Shown: piece by piece, positions 1 to 8,552 of the stretch | How the letters are laid out: each line of letters opens with the position of its first letter | How positions within the stretch are numbered: position 1 is the first letter of the stretch | Assembly (NCBI GenBank): GCA_947475545.1 | Contig: CANJLL010000005.1 | Span: forward strand, 124,001 to 188,000 | Direction: 5' to 3' | From: Chloroflexota bacterium | GTDB lineage: Bacteria; Chloroflexota; Limnocylindria; Limnocylindrales; CSP1-4 | Length of the DNA: 64,000 nt | Position numbers and translations under genes: made by a program | Notes under the pieces: generated by a model | What the model saw: the letters and a program-made list of their open reading frames with translations, nothing else | Database searches by the model: none | What the model was told of the DNA's origin: nothing

Positions 1-660
1 GAGCGCCAGCGGGAGCGGACGGATCAGCTGCTGGCGCTGGTGGGCCTGGATCCGGCCGTGGACCGTGACCGATATCCGGCCCGGCTCTCCGGCGGCGAGC
101 GGCAGCGGGTCGGGGTGGCCCGGGCCCTCGCGGCCGATCCGCCCGTGCTGCTCATGGACGAGCCGTTCGGGGCCGTGGACCCCATCGTCCGGGAGCGGCT
201 GCAGGACGAGTTCCTCCGCCTCCAGAGAGATCTCGCGAGGACGATCGTCTTCGTCACCCACGACATCGACGAGGCGATCAAGGTGGGCGATTGCATCGCC
301 GTGCTCGACGTCGGCGGCCGCCTGGCCCAGTTCGGGAGCCCGGCCGAGATTCTCGCGGCGCCCGCGTCGGATTTCGTGGCCCGGTTTGTGGGGGCGGATC
401 GCGGGCTGAAGCGGCTGTCGTTGAGCCTCATCGGGGACCTGGACACGTTCACCGCACTGGACACCCGGCCGGTCCCGCCGACGGCCCCGATGCTTGACCG
501 AGGCACGTCGCTCAAGGATGCGCTCTCGATCCTGCTCGACGCCGGGGTGCAGGCCGGGGCTGTCGTCAATGACGCCGGGGCGGTCACCGGCCTCGTGACC
601 GTCGACATGATTGCCGCTTCCCTCCGGCGGTCGGCAGCAGGAGCGCCCGATGCTGGTTGA
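1..660 (+). CDS. Osmoprotectant/glycine betaine ABC transporter ATPase (5' partial)
   Basis: The ATPase that powers uptake of a quaternary-amine osmoprotectant (OpuCA/ProV type), acting on the cytoplasmic face of the membrane. The reading frame is open from base 1, so the N-terminus with the Walker A loop lies outside the window. Visible in order are the ABC signature LSGGERQRVG (about residue 29 of the fragment), Walker B with D-loop VLLMDEPFGAVD, and the H-loop in FVTHDIDEA. The last 75 or so residues look like one CBS-type domain, which in OpuA-like ATPases senses ionic strength. It overlaps the downstream permease start by 11 nt, the first step of a four-gene import operon. The family is certain; the exact substrate is inferred from the binding protein at 2185. 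Confidence 0.93.
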   Translation, partial: ERQRERTDQLLALVGLDPAVDRDRYPARLSGGERQRVGVARALAADPPVLLMDEPFGAVDPIVRERLQDEFLRLQRDLARTIVFVTHDIDEAIKVGDCIAVLDVGGRLAQFGSPAEILAAPASDFVARFVGADRGLKRLSLSLIGDLDTFTALDTRPVPPTAPMLDRGTSLKDALSILLDAGVQAGAVVNDAGAVTGLVTVDMIAASLRRSAAGAPDAG

Positions 661-1366
661 TCAGCCGCTGCTCGACCTCGGATGGATTGGCGCACACGCG
701 GGGGACATTGCCCTGCGGACGCTCCAGCACCTGGGCCTCGGCGCCGTGGCGATGGCCGTCGGGTTTGCCGTCGCCTTCGCGCTCACGCTGGTGGCGGTCG
801 GTCGCCCGCGACTCCTCGCGCCGCTGATCACGGGTGCCGGCGTGCTGTACACCATCCCGAGCCTGGCCCTGTTCGCGGCCCTGGTGCCGTTCACCGGCCT
901 CTCGCTGCTGACGGCGGAGATCCCGCTGGTCCTGTACACGCAGCTCGTCCTGATCCGCGGCATCTCGGCCGGGTTCGCTGCTGCCCCGCCGGAGGTGCTC
1001 GAGGCCGCCGACGGACTTGGCTACACGCGCCGGCAGCGCTTCCTGGCCGTGGAGCTGCCGATTGCCATCCCGCTGATCGTCGCCGCGGTCCGGCTGGCCT
1101 CGGTCTCGACGATCGGGCTGGTCATGGTGGTGACGCTGATCGGCAACAACTTTGGTGGGCTGGGGCTGTTCATCAAGGAGGGGATTGCCAGCTTCTTTCC
1201 GACCAAGGTGTACGTCGGCGCCGCGCTCTCCGTGCTGCTCGCACTTGCCTCCGACCTGATGCTCGCCCGGCTGGAGCGCCGGCTCGCGCCGTGGGCCGAG
1301 TCGCATCGGGACGTCCAGCCCAGCGCGTCTGCCCCGCTGGCCGGCCTCGGCCCGATCGGGGCGTAG
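650..1366 (+). CDS. Osmoprotectant ABC transporter permease 1
   Basis: An inner-membrane permease of the OpuCB/ProW type, 238 aa, with several hydrophobic segments. The binding-protein-dependent transport signature lies around GYTRRQRFLAVELPIAIPLI, the loop that docks on the ATPase. I chose ATG 650 because a purine-rich GCAGGAG lies just upstream and because it overlaps the ATPase stop, as is typical of translational coupling; a further in-frame ATG 39 nt upstream lies inside the ATPase gene. It is followed after 8 nt by a second permease of the same family, so the channel is probably a heterodimer. Confidence 0.9.
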   Translation: MLVDQPLLDLGWIGAHAGDIALRTLQHLGLGAVAMAVGFAVAFALTLVAVGRPRLLAPLITGAGVLYTIPSLALFAALVPFTGLSLLTAEIPLVLYTQLVLIRGISAGFAAAPPEVLEAADGLGYTRRQRFLAVELPIAIPLIVAAVRLASVSTIGLVMVVTLIGNNFGGLGLFIKEGIASFFPTKVYVGAALSVLLALASDLMLARLERRLAPWAESHRDVQPSASAPLAGLGPIGA

Positions 1367-1374
1367 GCTCCGCC

Positions 1375-2082
1375 ATGGACCTCCTCGCCGCCACGATCGC
1401 CTGGCTGACCACGGCCGCGCGCTGGCAGGGCCCCGACGGGATCCCGACACGCATGCTTGAGCACCTCGAGATCGCTGTTCCATCGGTGCTTGCCGCGGCG
1501 CTGGTGGCGCTGCCGGTCGGGGCATGGATCGGCCACACGGGTCGCTACGCGGCTGCCGCGATCAACGTGGCCAACCTGGGGCGGGCCATCCCGTCCTATG
1601 CCGTCCTGGCGATCATCCTGCCGATCTCCCTCCGCCTCAGTCCCGACCTGGGCCTGTCTGTCATCCCCACGTTCACGGCCATGTGGCTGCTGGCGATCCC
1701 GCCGATCCTGATTGGCACGTTCGCGGGGATCCGCGCCGTCGACCGCGACCTGGTGGAGGCGGCCCGCGGCCTGGGCCTCACCGAGGTCCAGGTCCTGCGC
1801 GAGGTGGAGTTGCCGCTCGCCCTGCCGGTGGTCGCTGGCGGACTCCGGACGGCGGCGGTCCAGGTGATCGCCACCGCGACGCTCGGAGCGGTCGTCGCCT
1901 ACGGCGGGCTGGGGCGCTACATCATCGACGGCATCGCCCGCAACGAGGACGACCGGCTGATGGCCGGGGTGGTCCTGGTCGCGGGCATGGCGATCACTGC
2001 CGAGCTGGCCTTCGCGCTGCTCCAGCGGGCGCTGGTGCCCCGCGGTCTGCGCCGGGTTGCGGCCCCTGCCGAAGCGACCTGA
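1375..2082 (+). CDS. Osmoprotectant ABC transporter permease 2
   Basis: Second membrane permease of the importer (OpuCD/ProW-like), 235 aa, with multiple hydrophobic helices. The EAA-type cytoplasmic loop is recognisable in VEAARGLGLTEVQVLREVELPLALP, quoted here as its two halves VEAARGLGLTEVQ and VLREVELPLALP. It is related to, but clearly diverged from, the permease at 650. The start ATG 1375 is 8 nt after that gene's stop. About 100 nt separate it from the binding protein, and a possible -10 box lies in that gap, so the binding protein may also be transcribed separately. Confidence 0.9.
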   Translation: MDLLAATIAWLTTAARWQGPDGIPTRMLEHLEIAVPSVLAAALVALPVGAWIGHTGRYAAAAINVANLGRAIPSYAVLAIILPISLRLSPDLGLSVIPTFTAMWLLAIPPILIGTFAGIRAVDRDLVEAARGLGLTEVQVLREVELPLALPVVAGGLRTAAVQVIATATLGAVVAYGGLGRYIIDGIARNEDDRLMAGVVLVAGMAITAELAFALLQRALVPRGLRRVAAPAEAT

Positions 2083-2117
2083 CGCGGGGCATCACGGGGT
2101 GGAATCGGACCCGCTGC

Positions 2118-2123
2118 TATAGT
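2118..2123 (+). promoter_or_regulatory. Candidate -10 box for the osmoprotectant-binding lipoprotein
   Basis: TATAGT lies about 60 nt upstream of the lipoprotein start and resembles a -10 element. No TTGACA-like -35 is visible at the usual distance. A separate promoter would let the abundant binding protein be made in excess of the membrane subunits. This is inference from sequence only. Confidence 0.35.
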
Positions 2124-2184
2124 CGGGACACTCCTGAGGGTCGCTGCACTCTGGCGGCCGGGAGCGGACGGAGGACGACCCACG

Positions 2185-3111
2185 ATGCGGCTTTCCCGCA
2201 CGCTGACTCTCGGGGCGTCGCTCATGGTGCTGTTGAGCGCCTGTGCGACGGGAGGGAGCAGCAAGCCCACCATCAAGATCGGCTCGGACGGCTTCTATGA
2301 GGCCCAGGTTGTCGCCGAGATGTACGCCCAGGTCCTCGAGAATGCCGGCTACAAGGTCGAGCGCAGCCTTGGCCTCGGTGCCCGCAAGGTCACCTCGCCC
2401 GCCATCGAGAGCGCCCAGATCGACCTGAAGCCCGAGTACCTCGGCTCGGGCCTCGGCTACTACGACAAGACGAAGACGACCGGCGACCCGGCGGCCAACG
2501 CCAAGGCGCTGGGCGACATCCTCAAGGGAAAGGGCGGCGGCATCTCCGTGCTCGCCTTCTCCCCCGGCCAGGACACGAACGCGTTCGTGGTCCGCAAGGA
2601 GACGGCCGACCTCTACAAGCTGGTGAAGATGAGTGACCTGGCCGCCGTGCAGGACAAGCTCACGTGGGGCCTTCCGCCGGAGTGCGAGACCAACCCCCTG
2701 TGTGCCGGTGCGCTCAAGGATGCGTACAAGATCACGTTCCCGCCAAAGGGCGTGAAGCTGCTTGGGGCCTGCGGCGCCGAGATCGCGGCCGCCCTGGAGG
2801 GCAAGGCCGTCGACATCGGCGAGCTGTGCTCCACCCAGCCCGTGATCTCCGCCTCCACGGTGGGCCTGGTCGCCCTCCAGGACGACAAGGCCACCCAGCC
2901 GGCCGAGAACCTCGCACCGATCGTCCGTGACGACTTCCTGGCCAAGCTGTCCGCCGAGGACAGGAAGGCCTTCACGGCACTCCTCGATGGCGTCAGCGCC
3001 AAGCTGACCACTGCCGCGCTCCTCAAGATCGGCGTCGCCCACGAGATCGACAAGAAAGACGTCGCCGAGATCGCAAAGTCGTTCCTCAAGGACAACGGGC
3101 TTCTCAAGTAG
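2185..3111 (+). CDS. Glycine betaine/osmoprotectant-binding lipoprotein
   Basis: Extracytoplasmic solute-binding protein of the OpuAC/OsmX family, 308 aa, delivering substrate to the permeases at 650 and 1375. A lipoprotein signal peptide with lipobox LLSAC puts the lipidated Cys at residue 20. The mature part begins with the family's KIGSDGFYEAQVVAEMYAQV strand-helix and continues with the two-lobed fold. ATG 2185 is preceded by GGAGG about 10 nt upstream. It is the last gene of the importer, followed by a strong hairpin at 3189. Choline, carnitine or glycine betaine are all possible ligands. Confidence 0.9.
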   Translation: MRLSRTLTLGASLMVLLSACATGGSSKPTIKIGSDGFYEAQVVAEMYAQVLENAGYKVERSLGLGARKVTSPAIESAQIDLKPEYLGSGLGYYDKTKTTGDPAANAKALGDILKGKGGGISVLAFSPGQDTNAFVVRKETADLYKLVKMSDLAAVQDKLTWGLPPECETNPLCAGALKDAYKITFPPKGVKLLGACGAEIAAALEGKAVDIGELCSTQPVISASTVGLVALQDDKATQPAENLAPIVRDDFLAKLSAEDRKAFTALLDGVSAKLTTAALLKIGVAHEIDKKDVAEIAKSFLKDNGLLK

Positions 3112-3188
3112 GCCCAAACCCGGCAAACTCCGCCGGTGCGGCGGCCTTGCGCACCGCCCGGCCCTTCAATCAGCCTCTCGGCAGCCAT

Positions 3189-3222
3189 CGAGCGACCCCC
3201 CGGCCCCCTCGGGGGTCGCTCG
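3189..3222 (+). terminator. Strong GC hairpin after the osmoprotectant operon
   Basis: A perfect 12-bp inverted repeat (3189-3200 with 3211-3222, arm CGAGCGACCCCC) closes a 10-nt loop about 80 nt after the binding-protein stop. No T-tract follows, so it would be a hairpin-only terminator or an mRNA 3'-end stabiliser rather than a classical intrinsic terminator. Confidence 0.55.
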
Positions 3223-3307
3223 ACCCATCTCTGTCTCGTGCGCCGGCCCGGCCGACGCTGCACCAGTCCGGCGGGCCTCGCGGCCCGCTCTTCCCGGAGT
3301 TCCAGCC

Positions 3308-3901
3308 ATGCCGCTCTTCGGAAGCCGCCAGCCTGATCGCGATGCCGACCGCATCCCGCCGGGCCAGTACAAGACCGACAAGTTCCCGGTCCTCCACTAC
3401 GGCTCGGTTCCCAACATGGACCTGGCGACCTGGGACTTCCGCGTCTTCGGCGAGATCGATGCGCCCTTCCGGCTGACGTGGGACGAGTTCAAGGCGCTCC
3501 CCCGCAAGACCGTCACGACGGACATCCACTGTGTCACCCGCTGGACCAAGCTCGACACGGTCTGGGAGGGCGTGCCCATCCAGGAGATCCTCGCCCGAGC
3601 GGGCGTTCGGCCCTCGGCGATGCACGTGATCGAGCACGCCGAGCAGGGCTACACCACGAACGTGCCGCTGTCCGTTCTCGACGATGACGACGTGCTGCTG
3701 GCCGACACCTTCGACGGGCGGCCGCTCGACAAGGAGCACGGCTGGCCGCTCCGCCTGGTGCTGCCCAAGCGCTACTTCTGGAAGAGCGCCAAGTGGATCC
3801 GCGGCCTGGAGTTCCTGGATCGGGACCAGCCCGGATTCTGGGAGCGCTACGGCTACAGCAACAACGCGGAGCCCTGGCAGGAAGAGCGCTACAGCGAGTA
3901 G
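3308..3901 (+). CDS. Sulfite oxidase-like molybdopterin oxidoreductase
   Basis: A small cytosolic molybdenum-cofactor protein, 197 aa, made almost entirely of the sulfite-oxidase Mo-binding domain. Cys75 in TTDIHCVTRW is the expected Mo-coordinating cysteine. The conserved WEGVPIQEIL and LVLPKRYFWKSAKWIRGLEF blocks follow, the latter quoted at its 20-residue limit. No Tat or Sec signal, heme domain or dimerisation domain is present, unlike MsrP (Tat-exported) or eukaryotic sulfite oxidase. CGGAG lies 9 nt before ATG 3308. It stands alone between a hairpin and a promoter. The substrate is unknown; related archaeal and bacterial proteins are annotated only by fold. Confidence 0.9.
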   Translation: MPLFGSRQPDRDADRIPPGQYKTDKFPVLHYGSVPNMDLATWDFRVFGEIDAPFRLTWDEFKALPRKTVTTDIHCVTRWTKLDTVWEGVPIQEILARAGVRPSAMHVIEHAEQGYTTNVPLSVLDDDDVLLADTFDGRPLDKEHGWPLRLVLPKRYFWKSAKWIRGLEFLDRDQPGFWERYGYSNNAEPWQEERYSE

Positions 3902-3995
3902 TGGCTCGGTGCGCGCTGCCTGACGATCACGCTCCTCAAGCATCTGGTCCCGCCCTGATCGGTCGCACCGCCCGCCTGGGGCTCGGCACGGACGG

Positions 3996-4010
3996 TACGC
4001 TGCGCACATG
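3996..4010 (+). promoter_or_regulatory. Leaderless promoter: -10 TACGCT 6 nt before ATG 4008
   Basis: TACGCT (3996-4001) sits 6 nt upstream of ATG 4008, so transcription would start at or next to the start codon. No ribosome-binding site is present. This spacing recurs at many genes in the window. No good -35 is visible here. Confidence 0.5.
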
Positions 4011-4685
4011 AGCGGACCAACACTGCGCGTCCTGATCGAGACGGGTTCGAAGCGGACGTTCGCCTGCGCGCTGGACCGGACCGGCCTGGCCCGGTCCGGC
4101 AAGACCGAAGCGGAGGCGATCGAGGCCGTGGTCGCCGCTCTGTCTCGGTACGCCTCCGTGGCCGTGGCCGCCGGTCTCGGGTTCCAGACGGGCGCCTCGG
4201 CAGCCGATGTCGAGATCGTGGAGCGCGTTCCAGGCAACGCGACCACGGACTTCGGCGCGCCGGGCGTGGTCGGCGAGGCGGACCGCAGGCCCATGACGGC
4301 GGCGGAGGCCGGCCGCGAGGCCGCGTTGCTCGAGGCGGCCTGGGCCGTGTTCGACCGCATCGCAGCCGTGGCACCGGAGGAGCTGCGCAAGGGGCCGCGC
4401 GGCGGCGGCCGGGACCGATCGACAATCGTGTCCCATGTCGAGGACGCGGAGCGGGCCTACGCGGGCGTGATGGGCATCCCCGGCGCCGGCACGCGGTCGA
4501 TGCTTGAGTTGCACGGCGCGATGCTTGAGGACATCGGGCGGGCATCGGACGGGAGTCCGCTGGGCGGCAAGCGCTGGCCAACCCGCTACGCGGCCCGGCG
4601 AGTCGCCTGGCACGTGCTGGACCACGCCTGGGAGATCGAGGACCGGAGCGACGACGCACCGATCGCTCCAGTGGCCGCGCGGTGA
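4008..4685 (+). CDS. DinB-like four-helix protein with HicB-like N-terminus
   Basis: A 225-aa soluble protein of uncertain function. The first 60 residues (LRVLIETGSKRTFACALD, then a KTEAEAIEAV helix) resemble the small alpha/beta fold of HicB-like proteins. The rest is helical, with STIVSHVEDAERAYAGVM and RRVAWHVLDHAWEIEDR. Histidines placed in this way in helical bundles suggest the DinB/YfiT metal-binding superfamily, whose members include thiol-dependent transferases. The stop overlaps the flippase start at 4682 (GTGA), so the two are translationally coupled. The fold call is moderately supported; the reaction is not known. Confidence 0.65.
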   Translation: MSGPTLRVLIETGSKRTFACALDRTGLARSGKTEAEAIEAVVAALSRYASVAVAAGLGFQTGASAADVEIVERVPGNATTDFGAPGVVGEADRRPMTAAEAGREAALLEAAWAVFDRIAAVAPEELRKGPRGGGRDRSTIVSHVEDAERAYAGVMGIPGAGTRSMLELHGAMLEDIGRASDGSPLGGKRWPTRYAARRVAWHVLDHAWEIEDRSDDAPIAPVAAR

Positions 4686-6157
4686 GCGGCGGCGCGGCCG
4701 TCGTGGGCCGGGTACGTCGAACGATCGCCTACCTCCGGCTCCGGCCCTTCGACGAGTCCACCGCGGAGGGCCGTTCCGCCGAGCGCTATCGGCGCGCCGC
4801 CTGGACCACCCTGGCCGTGGTCGTGGCCCGGGTCCTCGGTGTCGCCGTCTCGCTGATCTCCATCCCGCTGACCATCGGCTACCTGGGCGCCGAACGCTAC
4901 GGCCTGTGGGTCACCATCAGCTCGATTACCGCCCTGCTCACCTTCGCCGACCTGGGTCTTGGGTATGGCGTCCTGAACGCCATCGCGGCCGCCAAGGGTC
5001 GCGACGATCGGGCCGCCGCGACCGTCGCCGTGTCGAGCGCCTCGTACGTGCTCGGCGGGATCGCCCTGCTGATGCTGGCCGCGATCGCCGCGGCGTATGG
5101 CGTGGTCCCCTGGGCCGCGCTCTTCAACGTCTCCAGCCCCGTGGCGGTGGCGGAGGCCGGGCCCGCCGTCGCGGTGTTCGTCGCCTGCCTGGCGATCAAC
5201 CTGCCGCTGGCCCTGGTGGTCCGGATCCAGTACGGGTTCCAGGAGGGATTCGCGACCAACGCCTGGGCCGCCGCCGGGAGCGTCATCACCCTCGGCGCGC
5301 TGGTCGCCGCCATCGCCGCGCAGGCCAGCCTGCCGTGGCTGGTCCTTGCGCTCGTCGGCGGACCCGCAGCGGCCACGCTCCTCAACGGGATCGTGCTCTT
5401 CGTCCGGACGCACCCGGAGCTGCGGCCCGCGCGGTCGCGCTTCCAGCGGACCGTGGCCCGCGACCTGCTTCGGCTGGGCCTGCTCTTCTCGATCACGCAG
5501 CTCGCACTTGGCGTGGCGTACAACTCCGACGTGTTCATCGCGGCCAGGATCCTGGGGCCGGAGGCGGCGGCCCAGTACCAGGTGATGCTCCGCCTCTTCT
5601 TCCTGGCCCCGCAGGCGATGAGCCTGATCCTCAACGCGCTGTGGCCGGCCTATGGCGAGGCGATGGCCCGCGGCGACGCGGCCTGGGTGCGGGCCACGTT
5701 GGTGCGCTCGACCGCCGTGGCCGGCGGCATGGTGGCGGCTGGCTCGCTGGTGCTCCTGGTCCTCAACCGGCCCATCGTCCATGCCTGGGTGGGCCCGATC
5801 TTCGACCCGGACTTCGCCATGGTCGCGGGGATGGCCACCTGGTCGGTGGTGGTGACGGTCATGAACGGCGTCTCGATGCCGCTCAACGCCGCGTCCATGA
5901 TCCGGTTCCAGGCCGTGGTCGCGGTCGTCATGGCGGTGGTGAGCGTGGCCGCCTCGCTCGCCATGGGGCTCGCCTTCGGCCTGGGCGGGATCATCTGGGG
6001 GACCGTGCTGGCGTATGTCGCCTGCAGCGCGGTGCCGTACCTGGTCAACCTCCGGCGCCTGCTGGCACGGATCGAGGCGGGCCAGGCCCCGGCCTCCGTG
6101 TCGGGTGGCCAGGCATCCGGTGTCCCGGCGGTCGATGCCCCCGGGGGACCGGCCTAG
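4682..6157 (+). CDS. Polysaccharide/lipid flippase of the MOP superfamily (Wzx-like)
   Basis: An integral membrane protein, 491 aa, rich in long hydrophobic helices (about 12 likely). It begins with the typical RVLGVAVSLISIPLTIGYLG and LGAERYGLWVTISSI of oligosaccharide flippases, which move undecaprenyl-linked sugars across the membrane. GTG 4682 overlaps the preceding stop. The C-terminal 25 residues are a low-complexity Ala/Gly/Pro tail. No glycosyltransferase gene is nearby, so its glycan pathway cannot be read from the context. Confidence 0.85.
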   Translation: MSGGAAVVGRVRRTIAYLRLRPFDESTAEGRSAERYRRAAWTTLAVVVARVLGVAVSLISIPLTIGYLGAERYGLWVTISSITALLTFADLGLGYGVLNAIAAAKGRDDRAAATVAVSSASYVLGGIALLMLAAIAAAYGVVPWAALFNVSSPVAVAEAGPAVAVFVACLAINLPLALVVRIQYGFQEGFATNAWAAAGSVITLGALVAAIAAQASLPWLVLALVGGPAAATLLNGIVLFVRTHPELRPARSRFQRTVARDLLRLGLLFSITQLALGVAYNSDVFIAARILGPEAAAQYQVMLRLFFLAPQAMSLILNALWPAYGEAMARGDAAWVRATLVRSTAVAGGMVAAGSLVLLVLNRPIVHAWVGPIFDPDFAMVAGMATWSVVVTVMNGVSMPLNAASMIRFQAVVAVVMAVVSVAASLAMGLAFGLGGIIWGTVLAYVACSAVPYLVNLRRLLARIEAGQAPASVSGGQASGVPAVDAPGGPA

Positions 6158-6171
6158 CCCGACGCCCCGGG

Positions 6172-6866
6172 TCAGGCCGCCGAGCCGCCCCCGTCGTCCA
6201 CGATCTCCCAGCCCCGCTCGGCGGCGGCTGCGCGAAGCCCCGTGTCCGGGGAAACGGCAATGGCCCGCGCCGCCAGCAGGAGGAACGGGATGTCCTCGGC
6301 GGTGTCCCCGAACGCGGCCACGATCAACGCGCCCGCGGCGTGCGCCCGGAGGCCCGCCGCCTTCTGCTCGCCGCTGGCCACGGCGCTCCCAACCCGGCCG
6401 GTCGCGACGCCGTCGCGCAGCTCCAGGGGTGTCGCCAGGGCGAGGTCCGCTCCGATGCGCCGCGCGAAGGCGTCGGCAACGGGCTGGTAGGTGGCGGTGG
6501 TCAGGACCAGCTGCGCGCTCGGATCGGCAAGGCGCGCCTCGGCCAGCGCGACGGCCACCAGGTCAAGCACGGCCGTCCGCCGGGCGGGCCACAGGTGATG
6601 CTCCACGACCCACTCGCCGGCCACCGCGAGATCGGATTCGTCCAGTCCGCGGAGGAGTCCCGCCAGGTCGCGAACCCAGCGGGCCCGGAAGGCCTCCTTC
6701 TGGTCCAGGCCCAGGCGGTATGCGATCACCAGCGGGAGGCGGACCCAGGCGAACCGGCGGACTGCGCAGGACGGTCGGTGCACGCGCAGCCAGGCGCTCA
6801 AGCGCGCCATGTCTCGGCGCGCTTGAGCGTGCCGTCCAGGTCCGTGGCGACGATCGAGCCGGGCAT
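6172..6866 (-). pseudogene. HAD-superfamily (PSPase-like) hydrolase with a 1-nt frameshift
   Basis: The upstream frame (ATG 6866 to a TGA at 6798) encodes MPGSIVATDLDGTLKRAETW, carrying HAD motif I DLDGT, then stops. The frame resumed from about 6810 carries the rest of a HAD-IB phosphatase: LVLTTATYQPVADAFA (motif II region), GEQKAAGLRAH (motif III Lys) and FGDTAEDIPFLLLAA (motif IV). Restoring one base near 6801-6806 would join them into one protein of about 230 aa (ETWRA followed by LSAWLRV). As it stands, the catalytic aspartates are separated from the rest. A sequencing error or a real mutation are both possible. It lies 17 nt after the EamA exporter gene. Confidence 0.75.
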
Positions 6867-6883
6867 GAAGACGGATATGACGC

Positions 6884-7798
6884 TCAGCCCAGCTCCGCGA
6901 TCTCGGCAAGCTGGTCCGCCGCCGCGTCCTCGGGGGTCGTGGCGGCCGGTCGTGCCGAGACCATCACTAGCACGCTCGCCGCGATGACCAGCGCCATCCC
7001 GCCCAACTCCAGCGCGCCCAGCGCCTCGCCCAGGATGAGGAGCCCGGCGATGGCCGCGACCGCCGGGTCCAGGCTGAGCAGGATGCCGAAGACCCGCGTG
7101 TCGATCCGGCGCAGCGCCAGCAGCTCCAGGGAATAGGGCACCACCGACGAGAGGATCGCCACGGCCGCGCCGGCCAGAGCCTGCCCACCACTGACGGGCG
7201 TTCCCAGCGCGGCCACCGCCGCGAACGGCGTGATCAGGCCGGCGGCGATGACCATCGCGACCGCCAGCCCGTCCAGCTGGCGCCAGAGCCGGCCTACCGA
7301 CCGGGTGGCGAGGATGTACCCCGCCCAGCACGCACCGGCGATGGCCGCGAGGAGCAGGCCCAGCCCGTCGAGCGACGACCAGTCCGTGCCGATCACCCCC
7401 GAGACCGCCACGACCCCCAGCAGGGCGAGCGCGACCGCGCCGAAGTCGCGTGGTCGGCGCGAGATGACTGCCGCCAGGCCCAGCGGCCCCAGGAACTCGA
7501 TCGTCACCACGACGCCGATGGGGAGCCGGGCGACGGCGCTGTAGAAGCTGAGGTTCATCACCGCCAGGCTGAGGCCCAGGAGCGCGGCCGCGGCCCAGGC
7601 CTTGCTTGAGCGGTTCCGCAGCGAGGGGCGCGCGAGGAGCACCAGGACCAGCGCCGCGACATCCAGCCGCAGCGCGACCGTGATGAGCGCACCCAGCTGG
7701 CGGACGATGGCCGCCGCGAGGGCCCCGCCGAACTGGACGGAGAGGATCCCGGCGAGCACGAGCACCGGGGCCGGCACGCCGCCCAGCCACGTCCCCAT
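6884..7798 (-). CDS. EamA-family exporter (RhtA-like)
   Basis: An inner-membrane transporter, 304 aa, built of two EamA repeats with about ten hydrophobic helices. PAPVLVLAGILSVQFGGALA and the second-half PYSLELLALRRIDTRVFGIL are characteristic of the RhtA threonine/homoserine exporter branch. I chose ATG 7798 because GGGAGG lies 11 nt upstream; ATG 7819 is an alternative, and starts further up would run into the divergent gene at 7884. It is followed after 17 nt by the frameshifted HAD gene, so the two probably share a transcript. Substrate unproven. Confidence 0.85.
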   Translation of the reverse strand: MGTWLGGVPAPVLVLAGILSVQFGGALAAAIVRQLGALITVALRLDVAALVLVLLARPSLRNRSSKAWAAAALLGLSLAVMNLSFYSAVARLPIGVVVTIEFLGPLGLAAVISRRPRDFGAVALALLGVVAVSGVIGTDWSSLDGLGLLLAAIAGACWAGYILATRSVGRLWRQLDGLAVAMVIAAGLITPFAAVAALGTPVSGGQALAGAAVAILSSVVPYSLELLALRRIDTRVFGILLSLDPAVAAIAGLLILGEALGALELGGMALVIAASVLVMVSARPAATTPEDAAADQLAEIAELG

Positions 7799-7848
7799 CC
7801 GCGATCTCGCCTCCCGCATCGCGCCATGATGGGGTGATCGGCACACGT

Positions 7849-7886
7849 TTGTCCGCCCCGGCAGCGTGGGCGACAATGCGTGCATG
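7849..7886 (+). promoter_or_regulatory. Leaderless promoter: TTGTCC - 17 nt - GACAAT - 6 nt - ATG
   Basis: A -35-like TTGTCC (7849-7854, four of six consensus positions) and a -10-like GACAAT (7872-7877) are separated by 17 nt. ATG 7884 begins 6 nt after the -10 box. No Shine-Dalgarno sequence is present. Confidence 0.6.
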
Positions 7887-8552
7887 CAAGTCGAAATCTG
7901 GTCCGACGTGGTCTGTCCGTGGTGCTACATCGGCAAGCGCCGGTTTGAGCGGGCCCTCTCCCAGTTCGATGGCGCCGCGGACGTCGAGGTCACCTGGCGG
8001 AGCTACCAGCTCAACCCCGCACAGCCCAAGGGCGACCCCGAGCACCACGACGAGTACCTGGCCCGGAAGATGGGAACGAGCATCGCGCAGGTCCACCAGA
8101 TGAATGAGCGCCTCGTCTCGCTGGCGGCGGCCGAAGGGCTGGACTACCACTTCGAGACGTACCGGGTCATCAACACGTTCGATGCCCACCGCGTCATGCA
8201 CCTGGCGCGCCGCCACGGCCTGGGCTCCGAGGCCCACGAGCGCCTGCTCCGCGCGCAGCTGGTCGAGGGCGAGCTGCTGGAAGACGTCGACACGCTGGCT
8301 CGCCTGATTGCCGAGATCGGCGTCCCGGAGGACGAGACGCGCACCGTGCTCAGCGGCACCCTGTTCGCCGACGACGTCAACGCCGAGATCCGGGAGGCCG
8401 CGATGCTGGGCTGCACCGGCGTGCCCTTCTTCGTCTTCGACCGCCGGTTCGGCGTCTCCGGCGCGCAGGGCTCGGACGTGTTCGCCCAGGTCCTGGCCAA
8501 ATCGCGCGAGGCTGAAGCGGACGCAACCACCCGGGGCCGCGCCGGGGCATGA
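7884..8552 (+). CDS. DsbA-family (FrnE-like) oxidoreductase
   Basis: A cytosolic thioredoxin-fold protein, 222 aa, with the redox motif C11-P-W-C14 near the N-terminus (SDVVCPWCYIGKRRFERAL) and the inserted helical domain of the FrnE/HCCA-isomerase branch. The conserved GVPFFVFDRRFGVSGAQ near residue 180 carries the cis-proline loop. No signal peptide is present. I chose ATG 7884 rather than an upstream ATG because it matches the promoter spacing and the family N-terminus. The stop overlaps the next start (ATGA), and three genes to 9561 form one operon. Likely a disulfide or peroxide-stress enzyme, inferred from family. Confidence 0.88.
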   Translation: MQVEIWSDVVCPWCYIGKRRFERALSQFDGAADVEVTWRSYQLNPAQPKGDPEHHDEYLARKMGTSIAQVHQMNERLVSLAAAEGLDYHFETYRVINTFDAHRVMHLARRHGLGSEAHERLLRAQLVEGELLEDVDTLARLIAEIGVPEDETRTVLSGTLFADDVNAEIREAAMLGCTGVPFFVFDRRFGVSGAQGSDVFAQVLAKSREAEADATTRGRAGA

